Shown: positions 1-9,959, counted from the stretch's first letter. The stretch: 64,000 nucleotides of DNA from Cryobacterium sp. PH31-AA6 (GCF_030063195.1 NZ_JASISS010000003.1:124001-188000); one strand, 5' to 3'. Translations and numbers: made by a program. The notes: generated by a model from the sequence alone, not told the origin.

Positions 1-1
1 C

Positions 2-1042
2 AGCCTGCAGCACGGCGAACTCAGCCAGCAGCTGCGCAGCGCAACCGAATCCGAGGAACGCCTGCGCAGCACGGCCGAGTCCCTGGCCTCCGCCCTCCGC
101 GCCAACAATACCCGCGGAGTCTGGGGCGAGACCCAGCTCCGCAGCGTGGTCGAAGCCGCCGGCCTGATTGAGCGGGTTGACTTCGACGTGCAGTCGAGCA
201 TCACCTCGGATGCCGGGGCCGGCCGCCCCGACATGGTCGTGCACCTTCCCGGCGGCAAGAACATCGCGGTCGACGCCAAGGTGCCCTTCACCGCGTTCCT
301 GGAAGCGAGCCAGATTCCGGCGACGGCGACCGGCGCGGAGGGCGCCCGACGCACGACGCTCCTGGCCGCCCACGTGAAGGCCGTTCGCGACCACATCACC
401 ACCCTCGGCGGCAAGGCCTATTGGCAGGGCCTTGAGGCGTCCCCCGAAATCGTGATTGCGTTCATTCCCAGCGAGTCCCTCGTCTCGAGCGCCCTCGAAG
501 CAGACCCGTCGATCATGGAGTTCGCCTTCTCCAAACGCGTCGCCCTCGCCTCGCCCGTCACGCTCTGGTCCGTGCTGAAGACGGTCGCGTTCACCTGGCA
601 GCAGGACGTGCTCACCCACGACGCGAAGCTGCTCTTCGACCTGAGCCGGGAACTCTACGCCCGGTTGTCGACCACGGCTACGCACATCGAAAAGCTGGGC
701 CGGTCGATCGAACGCACGGTGAAGGACTACAACGGGTTCGTCGGCTCGATGGAACGCCAGGTGCTGCCGACCGCTCGCAAACTCAACGCCCTGGACGAGT
801 CGAAGGTATTGGCGCCGCTGGCCGCCATCGAGGAGAGCACCCGGGAGCTGGCGGCCTGGGAGTTCGTGGCCGAGCTGGAAGCCTCGGAACTCGACGCCCG
901 GGATCTCGACCCCCGTGATCTCGACCCCTGTGATCTCGACGCCCGTGATCTCGACGCCCGTGATCTCGACCCCCGGGATCTTGACACCGGGGAACTGGAG
1001 CCTGCTGGCCTCGACGTGTCCCACGCCGATCACGACCGCTAA
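2..1042 (+). CDS. rmuC: DNA recombination protein RmuC, 5' end outside window
   Basis: The reading frame is open from base 2, so the gene begins upstream of the window; 346 residues are visible. RmuC is a coiled-coil protein with a restriction-nuclease-like core that limits inversions at short inverted repeats. The hallmark RGVWGETQLRSVVEAAGL block (about residues 40-57 of the visible part) is followed by PDMVVHLPGGKNIAVDAKVP, which carries the nuclease-like D and AK residues, and by LASPVTLWSVLKTVAFTWQQ. The visible N-terminus is Gln/Glu/Ser-rich and fits the end of the usual coiled coil. The C-terminus is unusual: about 35 residues form an Asp-Leu-Asp pentapeptide-like tail encoded by 15-bp DNA repeats. 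No clear terminator follows except a short hairpin at 1088-1114. Confidence 0.93.
   Translation, partial: SLQHGELSQQLRSATESEERLRSTAESLASALRANNTRGVWGETQLRSVVEAAGLIERVDFDVQSSITSDAGAGRPDMVVHLPGGKNIAVDAKVPFTAFLEASQIPATATGAEGARRTTLLAAHVKAVRDHITTLGGKAYWQGLEASPEIVIAFIPSESLVSSALEADPSIMEFAFSKRVALASPVTLWSVLKTVAFTWQQDVLTHDAKLLFDLSRELYARLSTTATHIEKLGRSIERTVKDYNGFVGSMERQVLPTARKLNALDESKVLAPLAAIEESTRELAAWEFVAELEASELDARDLDPRDLDPCDLDARDLDARDLDPRDLDTGELEPAGLDVSHADHDR
893..990 (+). repeat. 15-bp tandem repeat coding for a DLDxR tail in RmuC
   Basis: About six consecutive copies of a 15-bp unit (GATCTCGACCCCCGT and close variants) lie in frame at the 3' end of rmuC. They encode repeated R-D-L-D-(P/A) units that resemble pentapeptide repeats. 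Copies differ by one or two bases (CCC/GCC, CGT/TGT), so this looks like recent slippage expansion rather than an old conserved domain. Confidence 0.85.
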
Positions 1043-1087
1043 CCCAACGCCAATCCAGACACGGCCCTCGCGACACAGCGGTTTCCA

Positions 1088-1152
1088 CCGAGTCACCGCG
1101 TTCTGTTGACTCGGCTGAGCGAGGGTACTACCCTCTTCCTGAGAGCGCTCTC
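1088..1152 (+). promoter_or_regulatory. Three stacked palindromes, including a LacI-type operator-like site
   Basis: Three perfect dyads sit in the 225-bp gap before the secreted protein gene: CCGAGTCA/TGACTCGG (1088-1095 and 1107-1114), GAGGGTA-C-TACCCTC (1121-1135) and GAGAGCGCTCTC (1141-1152). The last has the central AGCGCT typical of LacI-family operators such as the actinobacterial CebR box. A TTGACT hexamer at 1106-1111 could be a -35 element, placing the dyads over the promoter. The regulator is not in this window; carbohydrate-responsive repression is an inference. Confidence 0.55.
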
Positions 1153-1267
1153 GCCTTGCCCTTGTCGAGGTTGTGTCGAGGCTGCGCTCCCGCTTTATTG
1201 TCCACCGAGAGCCCTCCTCCAATCCTCTGTGCAATAACGGTTCCCCTCTGCAGAAAGCAGGCCAGCA

Positions 1268-4200
1268 ATGTCGCTGTTGAATGTCACTTCCATCGCTCGT
1301 CCGGAACGCCGCCGCCGCTTGTTCGCCCTGGTCACGACCACCGCGCTGGTCGCAGTGCTCTCCTTCACCAGCACATCGGCTGCCCTCGCAGCGTCGCCGA
1401 CTCCGCCGGACTCCGGCCAGCCGGGCTCTGTCCAGCCAGGCTCTGTCCAGCCAGGCTCTGTTCAGCCGGACTTCGGGCCCAATGTGAGGATCTTCGACCC
1501 GAGCATGCCAACCAGCCAGATCCAGGCTGAAGTCGACGCGATCAGAGATCAGCAGATCAACGACGAAATGGGGACCAACCGGTACGCGCTTTTGTTCAAG
1601 CCGGGGATTTATGGCACCACTGAGCAGCCGCTGATGATCCAGGTGGGGTACTACACAGAAGTGGCCGGGTTGGGCAAGAACCCGACCGACGTCACCATCA
1701 ACGGCCACGTGGACGTCTACAACCGGTGCCGGCCGGCGTCCGGATGCATCGCCCTGGACAACTTCTGGCGCTCGATGTCGAACCTCACCATTAACGTCAC
1801 GGGCGGCGAAGGGTGCCGAGCCTCGGCTAACTTCTGGGCCGCATCGCAGGCCTCACCGATGCGCCGGGTCAACATCACCGGCGGCAACCTGTCGTTGATG
1901 GACTACTGCAGCGATGGTCCGCAGTTTGCCAGCGGCGGCTTCATTGCCGATTCAAAGACAGGCTTCGTTATCAATGGGTCCCAGCAGCAGTACATAGTGC
2001 GCAACAGCAGCGTCGGTGGCTGGTCGAACGGCGTCTGGAACCAGGTTTTCTCCGGCGTGGCCGGCGCACCCGCGGAATGCTTCCCCGCGGTCCAGGACGT
2101 CTGCGGCCCGTACACCACTCTCGACAAGACCCCGGCGAGTCAAGAGAAGCCTTATCTCTACCTCGACACCGACGCTCAGTACAAGGTGTTCGTCCCTGAT
2201 CCCGGCACCAACTCGTCCGGGCCGACGTGGGAGAACGGTTCGACGCCGGGCCACAGCATCCCACTGTCTAAGTTCTACCTGGCCAGGCCGAGCGATTCGG
2301 TGCAGACCATCAACAAGCAACTGGGGAACGGTAAGAACCTGCTCTTTACACCGGGTGTGTACGCCATCGACAAGACGATCGAGGTCCACAAGGCCGACAG
2401 CGTCGTGCTGGGTATCGGCATCACCACGTTGACCGCGATGAAGGGCGCGGTCGTGATGTCAGTCGACGACGTCCCGGGCGTGGACATCGCCGGCATCACG
2501 ATCGATGCGGGTACGAAGAACTCGCCGGTGCTGCTTCAGATCGGCAGCAACAAGAAGAACGCAAAGGACAAGAAGGCGACGAGCAGCCCGTCCAACCCGA
2601 CCGGCCTGCAGGACGTGTTCTTCAGGATCGGCGGACCGAACGTCGGCAAGGCCGACGTCAGTCTTGAAGTCAACAGCGACAACGTCATCCTGGATGACAT
2701 CTGGGCCTGGCGAGCAGACCACGGCAATGCGGGTACGGTCGGCTGGAACATCAATACTGCCAAGAACGGCGTCGTCGTCAATGGCGATAATGTGACCGCG
2801 ACCGGGCTTTTCGTTGAGCACTACCAGCAGCACAACGTGATCTGGAACGGCAACGACGGTGAGATCGTCTTCTTCCAGAACGAGTTGGCCTATGACCCGC
2901 CGAGCCAGGCGGCCTGGATGCAGGCCCCGGGCGTCAACGGCTGGTCCGCGCTGAAGGTCGCCGACTCGGTCAAGACGTTCAAAGCTTCCGCGTTGGGCAG
3001 CTACAGCTTCTTCAACCAGGGCGTGGATATCTTCGCCGCGAACGCGTTCGAGGTGCCTGACACCCTGGCCCCCGGGAGCCTGCACAACATGACCACGATC
3101 TTCCTCGACCCCAACAAGGGCATGGGTGAGATCTCGAACGTGATCAACGGCATCGGGGGGCCATCGAACATCGGCAACGCTGACATTCCGGTCACCGTGA
3201 CGGACTACCCTGCCGTGCCGGACACGACAGCCCCGACGGTCGCCATCACCGATAACGTCGCTGCGGCGACCGCGACCGGTGACGTCACCTTCACGTTCAC
3301 CTTCAGCGAGGGGGTCGGCACGAGCTTCACCGCCGACGATGTCGTGATTGCCGGTGGCACCGCAGGTGCGTTCGTTCGGGTCGACGCGTCGCACGCCACG
3401 CTCGTTGTCGCTCCTCCGGCCAATTCAACCGGGACCATCTCCGTCAGCGTGGCCGCGGGTACGTTCAGCGATGCGGCCGGCAATACCAACACCACCTCCG
3501 CGGCGGCTCAGCAGGCCTACGACACGGTCGCGTCTCCGCCACCGCCGCCGTCGGGAAGTGTCATCACCTTCGATGAGACAACCCCACCGACGCTGACCAG
3601 CTTCGGAGGTGCGGACTCGACCATCGTGGCTGACCCGACCAATGCGGCCAACAAGGTCGCGCAGGTCGTCAAGGGTGTCGGTGCCGCACTTTGGGCGGGC
3701 ACCACGGTTTCGACCCTGCCCAATACGGCGGTCCCAACGATCGCGTTCAGTGCCACCAATACGATGTTGAAGGCTCGGGTGTGGTCACCGGATGCGGGAA
3801 TCCCGGTGCGGCTGAAGGTCGAGAACGCCGCCGATCCCACCCAGTCGGTCGAGACTGAGGCCACCACCCTGGTGGCCGGCGGCTGGGAGACACTGGCGTT
3901 CGACTTCGCGAAGCAAGCACCTGGAACCGCGGCGCTGAACCTCGCCTTCACCTACAACAAGGTCTCGATCTTCTTTAACTTCGGTACCGACGGCACCGGA
4001 AAGACCTACTATCTGGACGATTTGGATCTCGCGCCGACGGGCGACGGAACCCCGCCGCCACCCCCTGCCACCAACTGGCAGATCTCGTTCGATGATGCTG
4101 CCGTCCAGTACATGTTGACCGACTTCGGTCTGTACGGCGCGGCCGGGGCCGTCGTGCCCGATCCGGCCGGTGGCACCAATTCCGTTGCGAAGATGGTCAA

Positions 4201-4630
4201 GACCACCGGATCGGAGCAGTGGGGCGGCACGACGGTGTCCACCGGCGTCAATCAGTCAGTACCGACAATCCCGTTCACCCAAACGAGCACGAAGATGACC
4301 ATGCGGGTCTACAGCCCCGCTGCCGGCATCCGGGTGCGGATGAAGGTCGAGAACGCCGGCAACCCGGGCATCAACTGCGAGACCGACGCCTTCACGACGA
4401 CATCCGGAGCGTGGGAAACACTGACCTTCGATTTCGGCGATCCGTCCACCCACTACATTCCCAACGGCCCAACGAGCTATGACCTCACGAAGCCGACGGC
4501 GTCCCTGAACGTGGCCAACACGTACAACAAGGTGTCGGTGTTCTTCGACTTCGGTCTCGGTAACGGTGGGTACGCGCCGATGGTGGCGGACCGGACCTAC
4601 TACCTCGACGATCTAGCCTTCGTTTCCTGA
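1268..4630 (+). CDS. Secreted beta-helix (GH55-like) protein with Ig-like and twin C-terminal CBM-like domains
   Basis: 1120 residues. Residues 1-42 form a signal peptide (RPERRRR, a hydrophobic stretch, then AALA-AS). Residues 51-65 are three QPGSV repeats. From about 71 to 650 the protein matches a family I recall from Streptomyces with IFDPSMPTSQIQ, YALLFKPGIYGT and GWSNGVWNQVFSGV blocks, a right-handed beta-helix of the GH55/pectate-lyase type that is often mislabelled coagulation factor 5/8 or adenylyl cyclase. Residues about 652-751 are an Ig-like domain (APTVAITDN, FSEGVGTSFTADDV). Two homologous domains follow (about 764-922 and 936-1120), each with F-D-E/D, W-x-G-T-T-V-S and YYLDDL, resembling modules on bacterial laminarinases. 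No LPXTG motif, so probably released. The ATG follows an AAAGCAGG ribosome site. A beta-1,3-glucan substrate is an inference. Confidence 0.8.
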   Translation: MSLLNVTSIARPERRRRLFALVTTTALVAVLSFTSTSAALAASPTPPDSGQPGSVQPGSVQPGSVQPDFGPNVRIFDPSMPTSQIQAEVDAIRDQQINDEMGTNRYALLFKPGIYGTTEQPLMIQVGYYTEVAGLGKNPTDVTINGHVDVYNRCRPASGCIALDNFWRSMSNLTINVTGGEGCRASANFWAASQASPMRRVNITGGNLSLMDYCSDGPQFASGGFIADSKTGFVINGSQQQYIVRNSSVGGWSNGVWNQVFSGVAGAPAECFPAVQDVCGPYTTLDKTPASQEKPYLYLDTDAQYKVFVPDPGTNSSGPTWENGSTPGHSIPLSKFYLARPSDSVQTINKQLGNGKNLLFTPGVYAIDKTIEVHKADSVVLGIGITTLTAMKGAVVMSVDDVPGVDIAGITIDAGTKNSPVLLQIGSNKKNAKDKKATSSPSNPTGLQDVFFRIGGPNVGKADVSLEVNSDNVILDDIWAWRADHGNAGTVGWNINTAKNGVVVNGDNVTATGLFVEHYQQHNVIWNGNDGEIVFFQNELAYDPPSQAAWMQAPGVNGWSALKVADSVKTFKASALGSYSFFNQGVDIFAANAFEVPDTLAPGSLHNMTTIFLDPNKGMGEISNVINGIGGPSNIGNADIPVTVTDYPAVPDTTAPTVAITDNVAAATATGDVTFTFTFSEGVGTSFTADDVVIAGGTAGAFVRVDASHATLVVAPPANSTGTISVSVAAGTFSDAAGNTNTTSAAAQQAYDTVASPPPPPSGSVITFDETTPPTLTSFGGADSTIVADPTNAANKVAQVVKGVGAALWAGTTVSTLPNTAVPTIAFSATNTMLKARVWSPDAGIPVRLKVENAADPTQSVETEATTLVAGGWETLAFDFAKQAPGTAALNLAFTYNKVSIFFNFGTDGTGKTYYLDDLDLAPTGDGTPPPPPATNWQISFDDAAVQYMLTDFGLYGAAGAVVPDPAGGTNSVAKMVKTTGSEQWGGTTVSTGVNQSVPTIPFTQTSTKMTMRVYSPAAGIRVRMKVENAGNPGINCETDAFTTTSGAWETLTFDFGDPSTHYIPNGPTSYDLTKPTASLNVANTYNKVSVFFDFGLGNGGYAPMVADRTYYLDDLAFVS
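1418..1465 (+). repeat. 15-bp tandem repeat encoding QPGSV linker
   Basis: Three near-identical 15-bp units (CAGCCAGGCTCTGTC) code for QPGSV repeats just after the signal peptide of the secreted beta-helix protein. The repeat likely forms a flexible linker; unit number may vary between strains. Confidence 0.8.
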
Positions 4631-4676
4631 CCGACACGGCTCGGGGCGGTCTGTCGGCCCCCTGGCCACCTCACCG

Positions 4677-4724
4677 CGAATCACTCACCGCAGGCACGCG
4701 TGGTCGCCTGCGGTGAGTGATTCG
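4677..4724 (+). terminator. Strong intrinsic hairpin after the secreted protein gene
   Basis: A perfect 19-bp stem (CGAATCACTCACCGCAGGC at 4677-4695 with its complement at 4706-4724) and a 10-nt loop lie 46 bp after the stop codon. There is no T-tract, as is common for actinobacterial terminators. The rest of 4631-4956 contains no convincing gene: the frame leading into the esterase is open upstream of 4957 but its composition looks non-coding. Confidence 0.8.
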
Positions 4725-4956
4725 GTGATCGGGCAGATCATCCGCGTTGCTGGCTGGAACTTCTCCGCGGGTGATGGCCCTGAACAGCAGCGATCCGAGG
4801 ACGGACTCGGCGGCGGATGCTCGAGTCAGTGCCACGCCGTTCACAACGTCCTTGGGAGTTACATCTAGGTGGCCATGGGCGTCGTCCCCTTGTTCCGCTC
4901 ACTATTCTGTTATGGAACGCATCGTCTATTACCTCGTCCCCGACAGAAGAGCGGAA

Positions 4957-5883
4957 ATGAAGGCCTCCCTCCTCAACCCGGAGCTCCGAAGCATCTTCCG
5001 CTTCATCCCGAACCCCCCGGTGACGACGAGCGTAGGGCGCGCCGTGATCAACGGGCTGCTCAGTCGGGTGAAGACACCCGCACAGTTCGACGGGGTGTCC
5101 TTCGAGGTCCTGAGGCTGGCCAACGGCCAACCGGCTCGCGTGTTCACACCCCCCGGTGGCGGGAACGGGGCGGCTCTGCTGAATATTCATGGCGGTGGCA
5201 TGGTCATCGGAACGGCGTCCCAGGACGACTTTCACATGGCCGAAGTCGCTCGCAGTCTCGCAATCGTCGTGGTGTCGGTCGAATATCGACTTGCGCCCAG
5301 GGGCCCGTTCCCTGCAGCGCTCGACGACTGTTTCTTCGCCTGGAACTACCTGCTCGAATCCGCCGTCGGCCTCGGCGTGGACCCGGCACGGATCGCGATA
5401 GGAGGGCAGAGCGCCGGCGGCGGGCTGGCGGCGGCCCTGGTTCAGCGAATCCATGACGCGGGCGGCGTCCAGCCGGTCGCGCAATGGCTTTTCTGCCCGA
5501 TGCTCGATGACCGCACGGCCGGACGCCGCGAACTCGACGTCCTGAAGCACCGGCTCTGGAACAACACGTCGAACCGAGCCGGCTGGATGGCCTACCTCGG
5601 TCAGGAACCAGGCGCCGTCGCTCTGCCGCCGTATGCTGCCGCAGCCCGTCACACCGACCTCACCGGCCTCCCGGCGACCTGGATCGGAGTGGGCGACATC
5701 GAGCTGTTCTACGACGAAAGCCGCGCCTACGCCGAAGCGCTCCGCGCAGCCGGCGTCGACAGCACACTCGACATCGTTCCCGGCGCGCCCCACGCCTTCG
5801 AATCCGTCGCCGCCAAAACGCACCTCGCAATCAACTACAAAGCCCGCGCACACGTTTGGCTCAAGAACCAGCTCGGCGCCTGA
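4957..5883 (+). CDS. Alpha/beta hydrolase, HSL-type esterase
   Basis: 308 residues from ATG 4957, chosen because AGAAGAG precedes it at usable spacing and the family-like sequence begins nearby; ATG 4912 in frame is an alternative. The hormone-sensitive-lipase family signature is clear: oxyanion-hole LNIHGGGMVIG, nucleophile elbow GGQSAGGG with the catalytic Ser, acidic residue near IELFYDESRAYAEAL, and catalytic His in GAPHAFES. Such enzymes hydrolyse short-chain esters in the cytoplasm; the substrate cannot be told. The gene stands alone between two hairpins and is convergent with glpX. Confidence 0.9.
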   Translation: MKASLLNPELRSIFRFIPNPPVTTSVGRAVINGLLSRVKTPAQFDGVSFEVLRLANGQPARVFTPPGGGNGAALLNIHGGGMVIGTASQDDFHMAEVARSLAIVVVSVEYRLAPRGPFPAALDDCFFAWNYLLESAVGLGVDPARIAIGGQSAGGGLAAALVQRIHDAGGVQPVAQWLFCPMLDDRTAGRRELDVLKHRLWNNTSNRAGWMAYLGQEPGAVALPPYAAAARHTDLTGLPATWIGVGDIELFYDESRAYAEALRAAGVDSTLDIVPGAPHAFESVAAKTHLAINYKARAHVWLKNQLGA

Positions 5884-5929
5884 GCGCGCAAACCAGAACC
5901 GTGGCCACCGATGCCGGGTGATGCCACCG

Positions 5930-5967
5930 ACGACGAGAGCCGCCGCTCGCGCGGCGACGCTCGTCGT
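5930..5967 (+). terminator. Bidirectional hairpin between esterase and glpX
   Basis: ACGACGAG (5930-5937) pairs with CTCGTCGT (5960-5967), with GC-rich CGCCGC/GCGGCG inside. It lies between two convergent genes and can serve both. Confidence 0.6.
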
Positions 5968-6008
5968 TCAGGCTGGCAGCCGGTAGCCCGGCGGCCGCGG
6001 GGTACGCC

Positions 6009-6995
6009 TTAAAGCCACTTCGAAGCGAGGTGCTCCGCGATCACCCGGCGGGTGGTGCCGGACTTCGACCGCATCACAATACTCTCGGTGCGGATCATCG
6101 GCCCCATCCGGCGCACGCCGTCGACGAGTCCGCCATCCGTCACGCCGGTCGCGACGAAGAACGTGTTATCGCCACTGACCATGTCGTCGAGTTCGAGCAG
6201 CTTGTCGATGTCGAGGCCGGCTGCGATACCCAGAGCGCGCTCCGCATCATCCTTCGGGGCGAGGCGCCCCTGCATGTAGCCGCCGATGGCCTTGAGCGCA
6301 CAGGCGGTCGTGATGCCCTCCGGGCTGCCGCCGATACCGACGCACATGTCGATGCGCGTTTCCCAGCGAGCAGCGTTGATGCCGCCGGCGACGTCACCGT
6401 CGCTCATCAGCCGGGTGCCGGCGCCGGCGCTGCGGATTTCGTCAATCAGGCCGGCGTGGCGGGGACGGTCGAGGACGGCGAGAACCATCTCGCCGACCGG
6501 CTTGCCGGTCTTCTGGGACAGAGCCCGGATGTTGTCGCCGATCGACTGGTCGAGGCTGACGACCCCGCGGCCGGCGCCTCCGGTGACGATCTTGTCCATG
6601 TAGAACACGGAGGACGCGTCGAGCATCGTTCCGCGCGACGAGACGGCGATCACGGAGAGAGCATTCTGGCGACCGGCAGCGGTGAGGCTCGTTCCGTCGA
6701 TCGGGTCGACGGCGATGTCACAGGACGGGCCGCGGCCGTTTCCGACACGCTCGCCGTTGAAGAGCATGGGAGCTTCGTCTTTTTCGCCCTCCCCGATGAC
6801 AATGAGACCATCGAAGTTGACGGTGCCGAGGAAGACGCGCATGGCGTCGACGGCCGCTTTGTCTGCAGCGTTCTTGTCACCGCGACCGATGAACGGAACC
6901 GCGCGGATCGCGGCCGCCTCGGTCGCGCGCACCAGTTCCATGGCCAGGTTGCGGTCTGGGTGGGTGAAATTGGGGGCGATTTCGGGGCTGTTCAC
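6009..6995 (-). CDS. glpX: Class II fructose-1,6-bisphosphatase
   Basis: 328 residues, the normal GlpX length. It dephosphorylates fructose-1,6-bisphosphate to fructose-6-phosphate in gluconeogenesis, in the cytosol. Diagnostic blocks are visible: GEGEKDEAPMLFNGE and the metal-binding DIAVDPIDGTSLTA, plus GIGGSPEGITTACALK. It is divergent from fbaA, whose product makes the substrate, with 189 bp between the two starts. GlpX is the main FBPase of actinobacteria. Confidence 0.96.
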   Translation of the reverse strand: MNSPEIAPNFTHPDRNLAMELVRATEAAAIRAVPFIGRGDKNAADKAAVDAMRVFLGTVNFDGLIVIGEGEKDEAPMLFNGERVGNGRGPSCDIAVDPIDGTSLTAAGRQNALSVIAVSSRGTMLDASSVFYMDKIVTGGAGRGVVSLDQSIGDNIRALSQKTGKPVGEMVLAVLDRPRHAGLIDEIRSAGAGTRLMSDGDVAGGINAARWETRIDMCVGIGGSPEGITTACALKAIGGYMQGRLAPKDDAERALGIAAGLDIDKLLELDDMVSGDNTFFVATGVTDGGLVDGVRRMGPMIRTESIVMRSKSGTTRRVIAEHLASKWL

Positions 6996-7136
6996 AGATG
7001 GTCCTTCCCGGACGAAGAGTGCGGCAGTGGCGTGACCCGTCGTTGGGCCGGCGCCGGCGAACCGGCGCTGCCGACTTCAGCCTAGCGCCCGGGTTCTCGA
7101 TCCGGCCTCCCGGTCTCGTACGCCCGACCACCCTCC

Positions 7137-7184
7137 CTCGGTAGTATTGAAGGACCGAAACGGTTCAACCGAGGAGATATAACA
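7137..7184 (+). promoter_or_regulatory. fbaA promoter/5' leader region
   Basis: A TAGTAT -10-like hexamer at 7142-7147 precedes fbaA by about 38 bp. The leader holds an inverted repeat CCTCGGT/ACCGAGG around it and ends in a GAGGAGAT ribosome site. No convincing -35 hexamer is visible. Confidence 0.4.
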
Positions 7185-8210
<1,026 letters not shown>

Positions 8211-8218
8211 CACCAGGG

Positions 8219-8776
8219 ATGACGATGGCCGAGAATTCACAGTCGACACCGGCGGAGACCCCGCCAGAGGATTCTCGGCCCCGCCCCCAGTACGGCGAAC
8301 TGGCGCCGGAGGGCTGGAGCTGGACTCCAGCCCCCGACGCCGTCGCACCGACTCCGCCGGCACCCCCGGCCACGGCGGGATCGAACCTGTCCGCGGCCCG
8401 CGCTCCGGGCAGCGTGCCCACCTGGGACCGACCGCTCACCCTGTCCTTGCTGATCCTGGGGCTCCTCGCCACCTTCTTCTCCATCGGCGTCCTCGGAGCC
8501 CTGCCCGACGCCGTGCAGATGCTCTACACGCAGTCGAACCTCGGCGACTACACCCCCGCAGCCGGCGTGGCCGGGCTGATCACCGCGGGAAGCATTGCGG
8601 AGGCCGTGGTCTGGCTCGCGTCGGCGGCCACCGCGATCCTGCTGCTCGTACGCGGTAAGCGCGCGTTCTATCTGCCGCTGATCGGCGCCGTCGTCTCGTT
8701 CGTGGTGATCTTCGTCTTCATGTCCGTGATCCTGGCCACCGATCCGACACTGCTCACCTTCTACAGCCAGCCGTAG
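8219..8776 (+). CDS. Small membrane protein, DUF6264-like
   Basis: 185 residues. The N-terminal 65 residues are Pro/Ala-rich and include RPRPQYGELAP, which recalls the RPQYGEYATP opening of DUF6264 proteins of Microbacteriaceae. Three hydrophobic segments follow (about 73-97, 115-143, 148-172), ending with a short tail. Function is unknown. The start lies 8 bp after fbaA, suggesting read-through transcription. ATG 8219 or 8225 both fit. Family assignment is from memory and tentative. Confidence 0.75.
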   Translation: MTMAENSQSTPAETPPEDSRPRPQYGELAPEGWSWTPAPDAVAPTPPAPPATAGSNLSAARAPGSVPTWDRPLTLSLLILGLLATFFSIGVLGALPDAVQMLYTQSNLGDYTPAAGVAGLITAGSIAEAVVWLASAATAILLLVRGKRAFYLPLIGAVVSFVVIFVFMSVILATDPTLLTFYSQP

Positions 8777-8779
8777 CCG

Positions 8780-8817
8780 CAGGCAGCGGTCGGGGCGGTG
8801 CGCCCCGGACCGGCCTG
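8780..8817 (+). terminator. Hairpin between convergent genes
   Basis: CAGGC/GCCTG and inner GGTC/GACC plus GGGC/GCCC arms form an interrupted GC-rich stem between the DUF6264-like gene and ispH. Confidence 0.5.
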
Positions 8818-8830
8818 CCGCCGCCGACTT

Positions 8831-9910
8831 CTAGTCGATGCGGATGACCCGGCCGCCGAGCCCGCGGGCATCCTTGTTGCCGGCCAGGTCTTTGCGCAGT
8901 TCCTTCGGCAGCGAGAACAGAAGGTCCTCCTCGGCCGTCTTGACCTCCTGCACGCTGCCGTAACCGGCATCCTCGAGCGCCTCGAGCAGTTCGTGCACGA
9001 GTTCCTCCGGTACGGATGCCCCACTCGTCACCCCGACCGTGACCACACCGTCGAGCCACTCCTGCTTGACCTCGCTGGCGTAGTCGACCCGGTAGGCGGC
9101 GCGGGCACCGTACTCCAGGGCCACCTCGACCAGGCGCACCGAGTTGGACGAGTTCGCCGAACCGACGACTATCACGAGGTCGGAGTCCTCGGCGATCTTC
9201 TTGATCGCCACCTGGCGGTTCTGGGTGGCGTAGCAGATGTCGTCACTCGGCGGGTCCTGCAGGAGGGGAAAGCGCGCGCGCAGGCGGCGCACGGTCTCCA
9301 TGGTCTCGTCCACGCTGAGCGTGGTCTGGGACAGCCAGACGACCTTTTCCGGGTTGCGCACCTGGATGGTGTCGGCCTCATCGGGGCTGCCGACGAGGGT
9401 GGTGTGCTCCGGCGCTTCGCCGGCGGTGCCCTCGACCTCTTCATGGCCTTCGTGGCCGATCAGGAGAATCTCGAAGTCGTCCCTGGCGAAGCGCACCGCT
9501 TCCCGATGCACCTTGGTGACCAGCGGGCAGGTTGCGTCGATGGCGAGCAGGCCACGGTCCGCAGCGGCGTTGACGACCGCCGGAGAAACGCCGTGGGCGC
9601 TGAAGACGATGTGGGCGCCGGACGGCACCTCGTCGACTTCCTCGACGAAGATGGCGCCCTTCTTCTCCAACTCGGAGACGACGTGCACGTTGTGCACGAT
9701 CTGCTTGCGCACATAAACGGGCGCGCCGTACAGGTCGAGTGCCTTCTCCACGGCGATCACGGCGCGGTCCACGCCGGCACAGTAGCCGCGCGGGGCGGCC
9801 AGCAACACCCGCTTCTGCCCATTGACGGGGGTATCCTTGAGCCTGTTGCGTTTGCTCGGAATACGTGGCATGCCAAGGCCGATTACGGGCAGATCCGTAC
9901 GATTAGTCAC
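8831..9910 (-). CDS. ispH: 4-hydroxy-3-methylbut-2-enyl diphosphate reductase
   Basis: 359 residues. Last step of the MEP pathway: a [4Fe-4S] enzyme converts HMBPP to IPP and DMAPP. The three cluster cysteines lie in [21 protein letters not shown] and [11 protein letters not shown]; the proton-relay Glu region and [14 protein letters not shown] substrate-binding block are present. About 30 residues precede the family core. It is divergent from xseA with 49 bp between starts. IPP feeds the prenyltransferase UppS encoded at 17 kb. Confidence 0.97.
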   Translation of the reverse strand: MTNRTDLPVIGLGMPRIPSKRNRLKDTPVNGQKRVLLAAPRGYCAGVDRAVIAVEKALDLYGAPVYVRKQIVHNVHVVSELEKKGAIFVEEVDEVPSGAHIVFSAHGVSPAVVNAAADRGLLAIDATCPLVTKVHREAVRFARDDFEILLIGHEGHEEVEGTAGEAPEHTTLVGSPDEADTIQVRNPEKVVWLSQTTLSVDETMETVRRLRARFPLLQDPPSDDICYATQNRQVAIKKIAEDSDLVIVVGSANSSNSVRLVEVALEYGARAAYRVDYASEVKQEWLDGVVTVGVTSGASVPEELVHELLEALEDAGYGSVQEVKTAEEDLLFSLPKELRKDLAGNKDARGLGGRVIRID

Positions 9911-9959
9911 GCTGACAGTCTAAGCGTGCGGCGCCGGACTGCTGTGGGAGGAACGATTG

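Noticed and set aside
893-990. Short direct repeats that could suggest a CRISPR-like array
   Set aside because: Units are 15 bp, contiguous without spacers, and in frame within rmuC.
1268-4630. Adenylyl cyclase or coagulation-factor annotation of the secreted protein
   Set aside because: No cyclase or discoidin motif is visible; signal peptide and beta-helix-like repeats argue for an extracellular carbohydrate-active protein.
4738-5853. 371-codon open frame on the minus strand opposite the esterase
   Set aside because: It is a mirror frame of a clear HSL esterase with catalytic motifs; its translation is Arg/Gly/Val-rich without any family pattern.
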